From NCBI GenBank assembly GCA_002633005.1, contig NMRA01000107.1, positions 539,169 to 603,168 of the forward strand: a stretch of DNA of 64,000 nucleotides, given 5' to 3'. The translations under genes and the position numbers were made by a program. This DNA comes from Phoronis australis (Eukaryota; Phoronida; Phoronidae). Shown here one piece after another: positions 1-12,672 of the stretch. Within the stretch, counting starts at the first letter, position 1. Each line of letters begins with the position of its first letter. The notes beneath the pieces were generated by a model. The model did not search any database, was not told the origin of the DNA, and worked only from the letters and a program-made list of their open reading frames with translations.

Positions 1-730
1 TGCAAAGACAGTTTTGAACCTGTCAGAGAAGACAGACTAAGTCCCAGGAACGTGTGCTTCCACGGCCTCACATTACAACGGGTAACGTTGTAAATGGCGT
101 CAGATGCTATTGCGGTCACTTTGCGGTCAATGGATTCTCTTTGAGAGTTTGATGTTGTAATGCCACCGAGAAGTGCTCGGTAAAACAGTTCAAGTTGCTG
201 CGGTATCTTTGGTGCACATGATTTCAAATTCTGCACTGTTGTTAGAATAGGTTTCTTCGACTTAGGCAGTTCCAAGATTTGAGACCGAAGATGAAAAGCA
301 GCCCATCTCTACCTCCAAATTGGTCTTTGATCTTCTTAAGGAGATTATGAGTTGTGTATGCTGAGACATCAGCTTCTGTCCCACCATGGCCATTTGGGAA
401 CATAGGGACATCTGGGCTGAGAAAACAGTATTTGGGAAAGAATATAGCGTCGGGAGAGGATCGGCGCTAGGAAACATAGGCCCGAGAAAATATCAGTTGC
501 GGAATTAAGAGACGAGGTAACTCAGGGACCGGAAAATATCGATGCGGACCCAGCGAAATGACGGTCAAAACGAACAGAGCTTTCATTAAATAGTAAAAAC
601 TGCATGTCACAGGGCACATGTGAAGGTCGATTTACCAAGAAAATAGCTTGGGCTTTCTAATTGTAATCCACCTGTTTGAAATCACGCTACTACTTGGCAG
701 TCAACACTCATGAACAATTATATTAGAAAA
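1..730. other. No supported gene, left edge
   Basis: This stretch lies downstream, on the minus strand, of the coding exon at 739-886 and should be part of its first intron. I looked for a continuation of that exon in the minus frames and saw no convincing membrane-spanning exon. Short open frames here have no recognisable domain. Confidence 0.4.
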
Positions 731-738
731 CTACTCAC

Positions 739-886
739 CGATAATAGTCAAGAATCTCCCGAAACCTCCGTTGTTTTCAGCTTTCAACGCCCATGTCAAA
801 TAGCTCGTCGTGGTTAAGCACGTGTACAACGGAAATGACAGTAGTTGGTGTGCATACATAACGCAGACGGCAGCAAAAGACGCCAT
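739..886 (-). CDS. First coding exon of a membrane protein, AIG1/ADTRP-like (partial gene)
   Basis: The minus strand opens with ATG at 886-884 and reads 49 codons plus one base to a strong 5' splice site (GTGAGT, 738-733). The peptide starts MASFAAVCVMYAHQ and ends with a glycine-glycine-phenylalanine-glycine-arginine-phenylalanine-leucine-threonine stretch. Its hydrophobic start fits a first transmembrane helix. The end resembles the GG-x-W-K-[FY]-L-T segment just after helix 1 in AIG1/ADTRP proteins, membrane threonine hydrolases of fatty-acid esters of hydroxy fatty acids. Only this exon is visible; the rest would lie beyond base 1. No catalytic residue can be seen, so the family call is a guess from one short motif. 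The exon itself (Met, open frame, clean donor) is better supported than the name. Confidence 0.45.
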
Positions 887-1239
887 TTCGATTATTCCTC
901 GTTGTAAGAGTTACATCAAATGAGATGTGGATTTAGGTAAAATTCGTCCGAAAACAGGGGGACGTACTTTAGACTGGTAAAACGGGACGGATTTCTATGT
1001 TCTGTTTTTAATTGTGAATTAGAATATATCATGTGGAGTATTTCGTTGTTGTTGCGTAGAGTTGTGAGGTCGCTCCAACCGATTAGGCGCGATTTTTCTG
1101 ATTTTTCATGCCCTGACATAAATTTGCAGACAAAAATCTCTCACCTTATGTAAAAAGTGCTTGGTTCCTCAAGTTGGTGCTTACTCAGCGCAAATAGGCT
1201 TTTATGAATTTTGTTTCTACTCCTGCCATCTCGCTGTCG

Positions 1240-1905
1240 CACCATGTACAGTGATGCTGTGCAATTGGTTATCAAACGGTTACCTGGTGGGTTGATCTAC
1301 CTCAACTCGGGTATTTGGGCGTGTCTGGCGGGGCTAACCCACCACTAGATTTGTCTGGCAGTGCTTATTCGTGAATATTTTGCAACTGGTTTCAAGCGGT
1401 TACCTCTTGGATTGATCTAGCTCAATTTTAGCCCTTTTTGATAATCGTCTGGCAAGGACACCCCACCGCAGAAATTGTCTGGCATCTAACTTTTGTGCCA
1501 TGTTCAGTGATGCTGAACATCGTGCAATTGGTTTCAAGCGGTTACCTGATGGATTGACCTAGCTCAATTCTGGTATTTGGGCGTGTCTGGCGGGGGTAAC
1601 CCACCACTAGATTTGTCTGGCAGTGTTCATTCGTGATACCTGGGCTTACGGTGAAAATTTTGCGACTGGTTTCAAGCGGTTACCTCTTGGATTGATCTAG
1701 CTCAATTTTTGTACCCTGTATATGTTCGTCTGGCGGGTAGTCCCCACCACTGAAATTGTCTGGCAGTGGCCAATTTTGATACAGTGGATTACGTAGTAGG
1801 TATCCAAGGCAGTTTGAAGTGGTTACCAGAAAAGTTGATCTAGCTCAATTTTCGAGTGTCATTCTCTTGGCTCCCCTGACCACACCCACCAGAGCGAACC
1901 TGCCA
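1240..1905. repeat. Five-unit tandem repeat, units of about 120-148 bp
   Basis: A core of the form GCAAYTGGTTTCAAGCGGTT, followed by TGATCTAGCTCAA, recurs near 1261, 1381, 1524, 1662 and 1809. After each core comes a G/C-rich hairpin-like stretch bracketed by GTCTGGCGGG and GTCTGGCAG. Units 1 and 3 resemble each other, as do units 2 and 4, so the array looks like a dimer-based higher-order repeat. The last unit is the most diverged. It has no coding potential. Confidence 0.8.
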
Positions 1906-2099
1906 GACGACCATTTCCAAGCATCAGGATACCCATAGAGCACTGTGGCACCAAAGAAAATTGGTTACCTTTTCATGCCCAAAAAAGCTCTGGGATCCCG
2001 GTCTATCACTACCACCACAAAGCCAACTCCTCACTGTTTTGTATTATAACATAAACCATGGAGAAAACACTAAACAAGGATGACTATACTGTGATTGGT

Positions 2100-2300
2100 A
2101 ATGTCCCCCTTGCAAGGTACCTAAACTACACGTTTAACGGACTCATAAACACGGCCCACGGATGCATGAACACGACTCACGTACCTGCAAACACCGTTCA
2201 CTGACTCACAAACACGGGAACGGACTCACAAAACACGATCCATTCACCCAAAATACACGGGTACGGACTCACATTCACAAAGAAAGACAGGTAACGGAAC
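2100..2300. repeat. Degenerate short tandem repeat
   Basis: The phrase GGACTCACAAACACGG and close variants recur about seven times at 25-35 bp spacing. No gene is seen here or in the following 900 bases. Confidence 0.6.
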
Positions 2301-3198
2301 GCCAAACACAATAATTTTCAGAAACTGAACAATCTGCCATCACCTGAAGAATTTACAAACGCTCTATCTGTAACCTAACCAATTGAATATAATTTCAAGT
2401 CCCTAGATTAAACTCGAAAACCAGGTACACAAATTTGACTGATATTGAAATACTATATTTTGCCTAGGCGATGCCATACGCTAAGATTAAATTATAGCTT
2501 AGAGCACCGGTAGATATAAATAGATTAAACATTATGAACCAAGAACATAGTGCACGAAGAGCAAAGAAAGTGAGATATATTGAGATGTTAGTTTCCATTT
2601 AAGTGATTACACAATTTACATTCAACTAAAAGGACAATATGTTTCAGACCCTAAAAACACTTCTGGAATTATTGTTGAGTAGGATGACGTTATTCGCTTT
2701 GACCAGCTATAAAGCAGCAAAATATGTTGTGTTGGCACGATTTTATTCGAAATTGCTGGCTTATTATTAATTAAATATGCTAAAATATTCGGCTACTTGC
2801 CACGTTGGCTTTTAGCAAGATACTAACTAGCCCAGGCCATATGTTGGAATCTGTTTCAAGGCTTATCTCAAATACACTATTGCCATAGATTATGTCACTT
2901 TACGCAATGCTATGATATAACAATGCAAACGAGTAAAACTATCCAAAAAGCGTTTGAATCCAAGTAGTGTTGTTCCATTTTTTGTGGTCACTGCATTACA
3001 AACAGATGAGGCAATCATAACAAGTTTATAGCAAAAGACTTTTCACAAAATTTCAACATAATAGTCAATTTAGAATCTGCTTTGCACAATGACCCACACA
3101 AGTCAACAATTTTTCTTCAATGGATGTAATTAAATAGAGCAACGCAAAGCCTTGAAATGCACCCAAGACTGTACCACAAACGGCATGCTTCCATGTAG

Positions 3199-4933
3199 TT
3201 ACCGTAATCGTTCGGGTTAACGCCCTGGGCGGTTAAATTGGCGAGCCCAAAAAATCGGGGGTGGGCGGTTAACCAGACATGGGCGCTTAAACGTGAAATT
3301 TCAAGAAATCGGGGGGGGGGGGGGTTAACTGAACATGGGCGCTTATTACGACAGGCAACCGCCCTGGGCGGTTAATCTTACCTTATGATCTGAGTCACCA
3401 CACGTACTAAGCCACATACTGGGATCGCCTAACACTTTGAAAAGAACTTTATCGCCACCAAGTGCGTACTCTGCGCACTCTAATTAACAAATAGTTTCGA
3501 AAATGTAGAGTGTGGTCAAACTCCGAACGCTTGCATAGAAAGTTTGCTACATAATATGGCGCCTCAGGTGAGACCGATTATTGCGAATTATGCTCATTAT
3601 TTCACTATACTTCGCAGACGTTGAACATGTTCACCTGCGTAGCAGACGGTAGCTGTGCTGTCGTTTTAACCCAGTTGTGGTCACGTGCTGACCCATTTTT
3701 CCTGTGATCAGTGCACTCCCATAATAAACAACTTAACTGACGGTCACGTAGACAAGGACTACCAGCAGTTCCGAATTTCAGTTCAAAATCATTTCGAGAT
3801 AACAGAATGTACTCCTGGTCTGAATGGTCAAAAAGCATAAAAATGTATAATCAATCACGAAATCGGGTTCAACTATTCAGCTGCCATGCACTGTCGATTC
3901 GCCTGTTTATGTTGCCGGTATGTGGAGTTGACATGTACGGTACTCTGGCCTTTCAATGGCTAAATACAATAACAAACTTTTTGTTAACAAACTCTACATT
4001 CAAAAAATTGCCACCAAGTTACATTGCAAAACACAAACACGAGTTTCTGTCTACACTCGCGTTTTTACTGGTCGACTTAGCAAACAAGAAGTCGGCCGAT
4101 TCCAGTGTCGACCTTGAACAACCGTCGTTGCGGTTTTCGTTTCGACTGCGAGACGCAGCTTTTGTTAGCAAATGAAACCATCTATTCTCGGTAAAAATAA
4201 TTCTTAGACGAAGCCTTAATTGTTCGGGTAAGTAACCCCGGTTTACTATATGCGACGAAATTACCGTGACGAGAGTACTCGAAAGACGGGGATCTCGATA
4301 ACCCGGCAATTACACTCACCAAAATATAAAGAATTTATCAACTTTTCGCGGTTTATGGGAATTCTTCAAAATCCCGAGAGCTTACAACCTAAAGCGCATT
4401 CAGAGGGTTGGCAAAAGCAATGTCACATTTCTCTGACCTGGTTATTTCGAATGCATCTTTTATATAGTGCACTGTAGTCGATAACTCAGTGCGGCAGAGA
4501 TTGTGGCTGAAAGTGGAGGTGTAGACGCCAGCGCGGTTCCTAAAGTTTGCGAACATGAGAAGAAAAGAAAGTGACAAAGTGTTCAAGTATTACATTTTGA
4601 AGTTAATCGATGACCCGTTACAATAATTTGTTACTGGTATCATAATTCACATTGCTAAACCGCGGTCTCTGAGGCCGTCGTTGCACTCAATGTTATCATC
4701 GATCTTAATCTAAAAGGTCGGGGATTCGCGTTTCCTATTAGCACAGGGCGGTAATCACCAATCGTCAAAAGTAGGGGATGGGCGCTTAACCGAGAGGTGG
4801 GCGCTTAATTGGAAATCTTCAAAAATAGGAGGGGGGCGGTTAACCGAGCAGTGGGCGGTTAAATCGAAAATCCACCTAAAGTAGGGGTGGGCGGTTAACT
4901 GAGCATGGGCGTTAACCCGAACGATTACGGTAA
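3199..4933. mobile_element. DNA transposon with 27-bp perfect terminal inverted repeats, non-autonomous
   Basis: The ends at 3199-3225 and 4907-4933 are perfect inverted repeats of 27 bp beginning TTACCGTAATCG. Inside both ends are G-rich subterminal motifs (GGGCGGTTAACCG, ATGGGCGCTTAA), all with G on the plus strand, plus a run of 14 G at 3311-3324. The element is 1735 bp. The longest open frame (122 residues, 3807-4175) has no transposase motif I recognise, so it is probably mobilised by a transposase encoded elsewhere. I could not define a convincing target-site duplication, so the superfamily is left open. Confidence 0.85.
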
Positions 4934-7606
4934 TATCAGCAACATAAAAAGGGCCACTAGGTGGCACAGAACACACATCTTTTACTGGTACCCTGGAAAA
5001 AGACTATAAGTCTGTCAACAGGAAGGCACTGAGTGACTTCAATCTGAAGTGGGTAAGGGCAGTCAGATAGGTGATAGGATCATATTGGATCATTTGAAAT
5101 CACAGGAACAAACTTGGTATGTGAAAGCAATACAGGAATATCATAACAGAGTACAGCAGTAACTGGCAAAATTAATGAAAACACTGCTGCCAAATTTTGT
5201 GACACTCTTTCAAGAGGTTTGGCAGCTAAAATTTTTGAAGCCAAAAAAGGGACCCAAAATGCAAAAATTGACACGAAGGGTATAGAACATTATGGCCATT
5301 CAAAATTCAGTTCGACAGTGCCACAAGCACTACATGAGTTTTCTAAATTTCCTTTGCGTTAGCTTCATGCTCTGTCTTTTTCATGACAAAAATTATAATA
5401 ACTGACGCAAAACTGCTATCTTCAGGGCTCGATGCTTACAATAACATCAACTCCACAAAAGCGACCTGTCACAATTGCCAGGTTGTCAAACAAAAAATGA
5501 GCTCGCCGAAATAAGAAAATCTTCATTTCAGTCGAATAGAAAATATTGTGTGCACATATGGTGACCAATCAGAACATATTGTTTGTGTATGCGTCATGGT
5601 CAGGCTCTGCCAGTTTTTCCAGAACACCTCAGACTCACGTCTGTTTCCTTCATGTGGTAATTTGAGCATGTGCCGGTATTTGTGCCGAGACAAAAAAAAT
5701 TCAGAAAAAATTGAGCAAAATTTGAATCAAGTGCAAATAACAGATAAATTCTTATTTGTATGACGCCAAACAAAATCCAAGGTCGTACCGGCAAGTGGCA
5801 GGTTGTCAAATTGAACCCTGATTTAAAACAATCCCAAGTTAAAAGTGCAATGTAGAACTGACCACAAATCAGAATATCAGTATAGTTCAGTAGCAGCCTT
5901 TTGTTAACACAAACTTCGTTGAAAACACCACTAAAATTTTTGTTTGAAAGCTTGATACAGTCTCAAAATATAGCTACTGTTTTAATTAATTTATTTATGT
6001 CTGTCGGTGTTTTGCTACATAGCTGCACACCTGAAGAAAGGAGATTGTTTCGACACTAACAGCGACTGTATCAAACTTTCACACAAAAAGTTTAGTCGAT
6101 TTTTTAAAGAAATCAGAATATGTGAAGGTTCGATTTGAAAGCAAACACTCTTCCATAAAATTTCAAAGTTAGCCAAATATTGCCATTTTTCTAAGAGTGA
6201 TTTAACCAGCCATAAAACGTGAACTTTGGGTGAACAAGTAGATAATTGAATGAGTGCCACCATTCATGAAAATCCGCCTAGTAGTTCTGAAGATACAAAG
6301 GTAAACGTAAAATACCAAAATTGCCAAGGGGCACAGCAGTGGTTGGGTCCTTCCAAAAGTCATTATCTGCTGAATCAACTCCGTAGCAATACATTTGTCA
6401 ACTTTCATGAAAATTTTCCAGAAAGGGTTTTACAGATACAAGGGACAAGAGGCATATGACAGACCAGATGACTTTAACATATGAATGCGACCACTATAGG
6501 TATCTGGACGTATTAAAAAAGAAGAAAAAAAAAACACAAACCTTGAAACACAAACAAAGAAAGGCCATTGATGTTGTGTAGTAGTATGTCTACATCATGG
6601 ACGCCTGCTCAATAGTACTGACAATTATAGGGCTAGACCCAAATTGCACCTGTTCGACTTTAGAGCCGCAGAGGAGAGTGCTAATTACCCAGTGGTTAAT
6701 TAGGGAGTTTGATGAGCTATTAATAAATAATATTTCACGAGGCTGAACAATGCCGCACACTCACTTTGCTGGTAATTTGAAATTGGAAAGCAGCTGGTCA
6801 AACTTCTAACAGAACAATTTGCATAGGAATGGCACTGTGATCTTCAACAGTGCACGCTTCAGCAACAGGTACTAGCAGTCTCTGGCGAGTCACTTTATCA
6901 AATCATGAGAAGTCCATTTCTGAAGGTCATATTCTACTTCAACTGCAGGCACCAGCGAAATCGCGGGTTGTCAAACTTGTCACGACAACATACAGATTTG
7001 TTACCGCGATAAGCGCCTAGAAATTAAAGCCTCCCGCACCCACGTGAAACTGATCAAGTATTTAGAGACCAACGTTTTTGTGACCAGGCTGCTAAATGAA
7101 CAGTAGTTGTCATGGCCAACTTCATAAGGTCAGATTAAATCCCAGCCACTCTGTTTATCAGATAGGACCTGCCCTAGTCAGTCCATCATGCACTCACTCG
7201 TTTGCACAGAAATAAAATAAGCCACTTTATGGTTTGAGAATTAACATTATCCAGAAACAATTAGCCTTTTAAAAAAATATCGTAAAAAGCAGCTATAAAC
7301 CCGGGTTCCGTTATTACTCAGACATGAAGAGATTTTGTTCTTGCATACTGATAGTATGTCATTGGTTGAGACCCATGCTGGCCAATGACAAGCCAACTTG
7401 TATAGCCTTATATCTCAAGCAATAACAAACCCTTAAGTTCTTTCCAAGCCCCAAAATCTCACCTTTCACTAAGTAACAATTTGGAACCACTTCCATAATG
7501 ATGAATGATTTACAGTTCTAGTCTCTGAAATTTCACGTACATTCAAAGTTCATGTTTTGAAATTTTGATAACGTCATTTTATTGGCCTTCCGCGCTTCTC
7601 TGGCAG

Positions 7607-7724
7607 TCCACATTAACCTTGATTTCATCACTGACTCAGTCACCGACACTGACTACGCCATCGCAAAAAGCATTCTACCGACGCTGCTTTCCAAAAACAA
7701 CTCGATTGTATGGCAGAATCTTTA
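7607..7724 (+). CDS. Possible isolated internal exon, unknown protein
   Basis: The frame is open between a pyrimidine-rich acceptor (CGCGCTTCTCTGGCAG, ending 7606) and a consensus donor (GTAAGT at 7725). The 118 bases encode about 38 residues containing DFITDSVTDTDYAIAK, which reads like protein rather than noise. I found no partner exon with matching phase: joining it to the next candidate at 8169 would create a stop. It could be a relic exon or chance. Confidence 0.22.
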
Positions 7725-8168
7725 GTAAGTTGCAATCAGCATCTGAGTATGAAGGTTAAAGTGTTTCTTCCGTTATTAATGTTATATGTTAAAGCATCAT
7801 TAAACCAGCACCTTCTGTCAATAACCGGTGTAAAAATGGTTTCATCTCATTGCATACTCAGTTTAGAAATAATCTCTGGACTTGGTAAGAACCAACAGAT
7901 GTTTGTTATGACTTCGGACCTGGCTCATGAAGTTTCAGCTCGAGGCGGCAACATTTCAGCATTTAAAATTGAAGATACTGACATCATGACGTTAGATTTG
8001 TTTACTTCTAACATATGAGAAAAACTTCATAATGTCGTTTCAAAAGCATACATGCCTAGGAAGAAAGTTTTCGACACAACAAAGACATGGTTAATAGCCT
8101 CTTTACATGATATATGGTCATTACACACCTATAATAAACATATAGTGATATAAGAGATTTCATTCAGG

Positions 8169-8385
8169 CCAACTCGGGGAAAGTGACCCAAGAATGGGAA
8201 ATTATTCCCAGAATTGGGCTCTCAACCGAGCATTTTGTGGAGGCCCAGCCAATGAAGCACATACCCCAGTCAGCATCACTTCCCCAAGTTCTAGGGATGC
8301 CACTTGGAAAGGTCCACAAATGTTCCCGTTGGCATGGGGCTGCTGAGTTAGAAGAAATTGCAAATTGTAAGCTTAGAAGTATATG
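8169..8385 (+). CDS. Possible terminal exon or retro-copy fragment, unknown
   Basis: After the acceptor GATTTCATTCAG the plus strand stays open for about 71 codons to a TGA at 8384-8386. The composition is unusually GC-rich for the neighbourhood. The peptide includes IGLSTEHFVEAQPMKHIPQ and KCSRWHGAAELEEI. I do not recognise it, and no AATAAA follows closely. Confidence 0.2.
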
Positions 8386-11132
8386 ACCTGCCACAGCAGT
8401 GTGTCCGAGTGAGTGATGTTGATTTGTGATCTTTTAGAAGACATTCTAACCATGACAGGACCTTGGGTAAAATTTTCTTACCTGGAGTAACATTTCTTTT
8501 GCACGTGATCATTAATCTCTTGCTGAAGGAGGCCCATGTTCACCTCTACTCCAGTTGAGTTCTCAAAACCCCAGACAACGGCAAGTCACAAATTCTACAG
8601 GGAACACACGTGTAAAATTTACCCATACTATTTTGTGTGTACAGTTTATTTTGTGTGTAATGTCCACTCCTACTAGGTCAAATAAGGTAAAATTTAGAAC
8701 TATACCCATTCAAGTTTGATATGACCCACTTGTTGGTCCAGCTTGAATAGTCTTTTATTTCACCATAACAAATTGGCTTGACATGATGCCTTTGTAGGGA
8801 TTTAATGTAACAAAATACTTTTTCACCAAATATTAAAATTGAATCCATGCCTTTTCCTCAACACTGACCTAATTACTATGCTATGAGATAATGAAATACA
8901 AAACCCTTTTCATAGGTAAAGCACCATCCCCACCCCGACCCTCCCCATCCTCCCCTGCGAATGTAGGCCTAAAACTCTTGCAGTAGCCCCTTGATGGAAA
9001 CATCACCCTGCGTCCCACATTGTGATCCACAAGTATCCCCAACAATGACTTAGTAAAGTATAAGTTTATTGCCAACTTAATTCACAGTAGCCAATCAGAT
9101 CAGATTCAGATCACTCTCTTCGTCCTATGTTGTCACCACTTCTCCACCCCCTCCCCCCTTCCCACATCTCCTTGATACCAATCTCCACCTTATTCGGCCC
9201 CAAATCGCCACCCATTCCACCCGCACCCAATTTCCACAACCCACCAACTTGTTCGCTGTTCTTGAAAACCTAAGAAAGTGCAACAGTGTCTTTATATCAC
9301 TGTTTAACGATTTCATATTCAATGTACACAAGTGCCACCAATATGCGATCATCAGGGACCGAATTGGTTATATTGACCTTATAGGGAAATGGTATGCGTA
9401 TTGCACTGTAGATATCATAACCCAACTTCTCACAATTTTTGTTACGAAATCAAACACTTTAATTAGATTACGGTACTATTATGAGACTAAGTCTCAACTA
9501 GTTCCTTCCTCACAATGAAGTGACTAAGCTGTTCGTTATTGCCCAAGACATGACTGAATAAGTTGCATGGTCTTGCGAAATAACATACTGTCAGTTTGGA
9601 AGATACCTCTAAGTAATTACGATAACTCTTCACTTCTTTGACACAAAAATAACCAAAGTTCTTGTTTTTTCTATTTTTCAAAGGCTGGTTACTTTGATGG
9701 AAATAGTGGAAACTACACCAAATGCCGACTTATGACATCAGCACACTTCAACCAAAGATATTAGCAGCCAAATAAAAAATTTGAGAATACCGTAAACACT
9801 CTGGTTATTGCCCATGCTAATCTAACTTCAACCTTGCTTTTGAACAAGCTCCCACTGTTTGCCAAAGGGCCCATCCCCTACTTTTCAGAATTTTCAGTTT
9901 GAAGGCCGGCCCACTGCTAGGACTTAACATATTGCAGGTTAACATCATCAATGACTGCTGCATGCTCCAACATACTAATGAGCGATCTTATCACTATTGG
10001 GCTGCAGGTAGATGTATGCTGCAGCACACAAATGAGTGACCTAAAATTGCCCGAGATATTTACTTTTTCATCTTGACGCACTTGCACTTTTGAAGGTAAT
10101 ATATCTGTAATATCTGTGACAAATATGTAGACTTTATTGTCTTTGAATTTTTAAAATCTAGTCATTAGAACCATATATAGAGAGTGACGTGGTAGTAAGG
10201 CCCAGACGTGTGTGAAGGTGGGCAACAGACTGTATATTTAATTCTTAGGAAGTTTGTTCCCTACAGCAGTTCCACATGACAATTAAAGTCGTATATTTTT
10301 GAAAACGAATAAAAATTTAGTATAGATTCATCTGGAAGAGAATACAGTACTCTACTCATCCATTCTTCTTGAAATAAAATGTGCATTTTTTAATGAATTT
10401 CAAATTCTTGCATCAGTTTAGGAGCAATATTGAATAGTTGAAACAAGTTAAGGTTTAAGCACTTGAAAATCACTGTTACATTTAGCTCGGCAGTGAATCT
10501 GGCTTCAGTAGACTCCTCCTTACCTAGACAATTTATTCTATCTCAATGGGTTACAATTTGATAGTTTATTGCTCACATGGATATTAGGGCCCTATGGGTA
10601 GCCTAGTCTTACCTGCCTTAAGTACCATAACAGTGCCCTCACTCACCTGAGGGGAAAGTTGCCCGTACCTTCTAAGAGGGGAATTTTCACGGTGTTCTTT
10701 ACCAAGACGGGATTTTTTGTGTCATTCAATTTTTTTTGCTTAGAAGGGAATTTTTTTGATATTTATTTACTGGACTGTTTTTATGACTATACTCTTTTAT
10801 GCTTTCACACATCACCAAGTACCAACTGTTCTTCTGACAGTGTTGTTGACCTCAGTGAATAATCCTGATCACTAGCAGTTCAAGTGTGGTCTGCTTGAGA
10901 CTGTTTCCGATAGAGTACACACCAAGTTCATCAGTGAAAAGACACTTTTCTGTAAGTTTCTAGTTTTGTGTTTTCAAGTGCGTGAGAGTGAAATATCACA
11001 AAACTGGTTCTAGCATACCAGTACGTGGCAGGATACAGCCACAATCTGACTGTGACCATGAAAGTGGCAAAAGGTTTCCACTCGACCAAGGGCTTTACCG
11101 CCATAAGATGGCGCTGCTCGTACCAATTAACC

Positions 11133-12666
11133 CAGTTTTCTCCATGACCTGTTTTGACTCGACGCAGTAACGAGTTTGGATTTTGCCGCGTCGAGTTTGA
11201 GGAAAGCGCGTCGAGTTTGGGGAAAGCGTGTCAAGTTTAAAAATTTCTGCGCCAGGTTTAAAACTTTGGCTGGCTTGGTACTTCAGCCCTCAGCATCTAA
11301 TTAGAGCCTGATTTTACCAACAGTGAACATACTTCACTTCACTAAGAGGCAGTAGACAGTACCGTATTCGCCGTGAAGGCGCCTGAGGCGTTTAGTAAAA
11401 TTCGTTTCAGGGGTGTGGCGCTTATTGAATATTGTTACTCAAGAAGCTTGAAAAGCGGTCTCTAAAATGGGTGAAATCGGAAGCTAGGATTCATCAAATT
11501 AACGCTATGTGATGTATCTGTAGCCTCTGACAGACTTTCTACAAAACGGTGGCGCATTGCTTTCAAATTTCTTTGTTAAATTACGATCACTTTACAGAAA
11601 ATTGTCCTGAAATCCCAGGGCAAAACTAACCGATGCGCCGCTGCCTCGCGATCGTAGACAGGGCAGCTTGACTAAAGATATGGTTTCGACTCAACAAATT
11701 GCCTGAAATCCTCACTTAAGTTTTCCAAATAGTGTCCCCAAGATTTTAAGTTCCTGTGTAGTCCGTATTAAGAACAATTTAGGTTCAAATCTGTGCAAGA
11801 TCATATCCAGCAACATGAGAAAAATCTGGAAGCACATGTCATAGTCACGTGACCTTTGTTTTGAAGATCGTCTGCGTGTGTGAGTGAGCAAGCGAGCGCG
11901 TGCATGTCATCAGCGTTCATTTGCCGGAGTAAACGCAATGTAGGCCTAACGATTTAGGTGTGCATTATAATTAAATAACACAAGCAGTATTATGAGAACG
12001 CGTATTATTTAGCACTTGCTGATCACATCTACTGTTAAAGTGTGCAAGAAATGTCTCGGTTGGGCCTACAAAGCACGAATGATATTGAGTCGCCAGGTGA
12101 CTGGATGTATGACACTCAGAGTTATTTTCCGTAGATTCGAGGGCGGAGTTTTCCACTATCAGTGGAACATTTTATCAGGTATTTTACTTTAAAAACACCA
12201 ATTATGAATACATTAAACAAGTGATTAATAAAGCAGTCCATCTTAAAAATAACGCTACAGTTTTTTCGGTATTAGAAACTTTCTAAAATTAGTGTCAATG
12301 TTTATTTCTTGCCGATATGCTACCGGTAGTTTCATGGATAAGTTCCCGAAGAGTAATGTCTGCGATGACAAGTGACAGGTATGTAGCGCGCGCTTCCTGG
12401 CTGCGTGCTTTTAACAACAACTTTTTTATTTGTGAGACAGTCGTCAGCTGAATAGGCACTTCGAACAATTCGCGGTTTTCACGTGCAGGCCCTATAAAGT
12501 GTCAAAAAGTAGGTTTGAACCTGACTAGTTTGGTGTATATTTTTTGAAACTTATTTAAATACCCCCAGTGGAGATGTTACAGACTAGAGAAAAGACGGTG
12601 TTGACTACTAATATTGAACTCTAGAAATTTGCGTCGAGTTTGGAATTGGTATTGTGGAGAACACTG
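11133..12666 (+). mobile_element. Non-autonomous hAT-like element, copy 1
   Basis: The ends are imperfect inverted repeats (CAGTTTTCTCCATGACC at the left; CAGTGTTCTCCACAATACC when the right end is reverse-complemented). The 6-bp sequence TTAACC lies on both sides as a target duplication (11127-11132 and 12667-12672). Subterminal repeats of the phrase GCGTCGAGTTTG follow the left end. The whole element is repeated in inverted orientation at 40902-42388, which confirms the boundaries. CAGTG-type ends suggest hAT, but the duplication is shorter than the usual 8 bp. No transposase frame is present. Confidence 0.85.
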
Positions 12667-12672
12667 TTAACC

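Larger units (their letters stand above)
4934..11100. other. Six kilobases without a confident gene
   Basis: The stretch is AT-rich with many short, shadow-like open frames. At 4930-6480 it carries copies of a dispersed repeat recognised by phrases such as GCCACTAGGTGGCAC and ACAAAGGTAAACGTAAAATA. The family recurs at 33.1-34.5 kb and, inverted, at 56.6-58 kb. Two possible isolated exons, at 7607-7724 and near 8169-8385, are listed separately. Confidence 0.5.

Noticed and set aside
1240-1905. tRNA-derived SINE or CRISPR-like array
   Set aside because: The phrase TAGCTCAA recalls a pol III A box, but no matching B box at the right distance or tRNA fold was found. Units are contiguous and diverged, with no constant repeat and unique spacers, in a eukaryotic setting.
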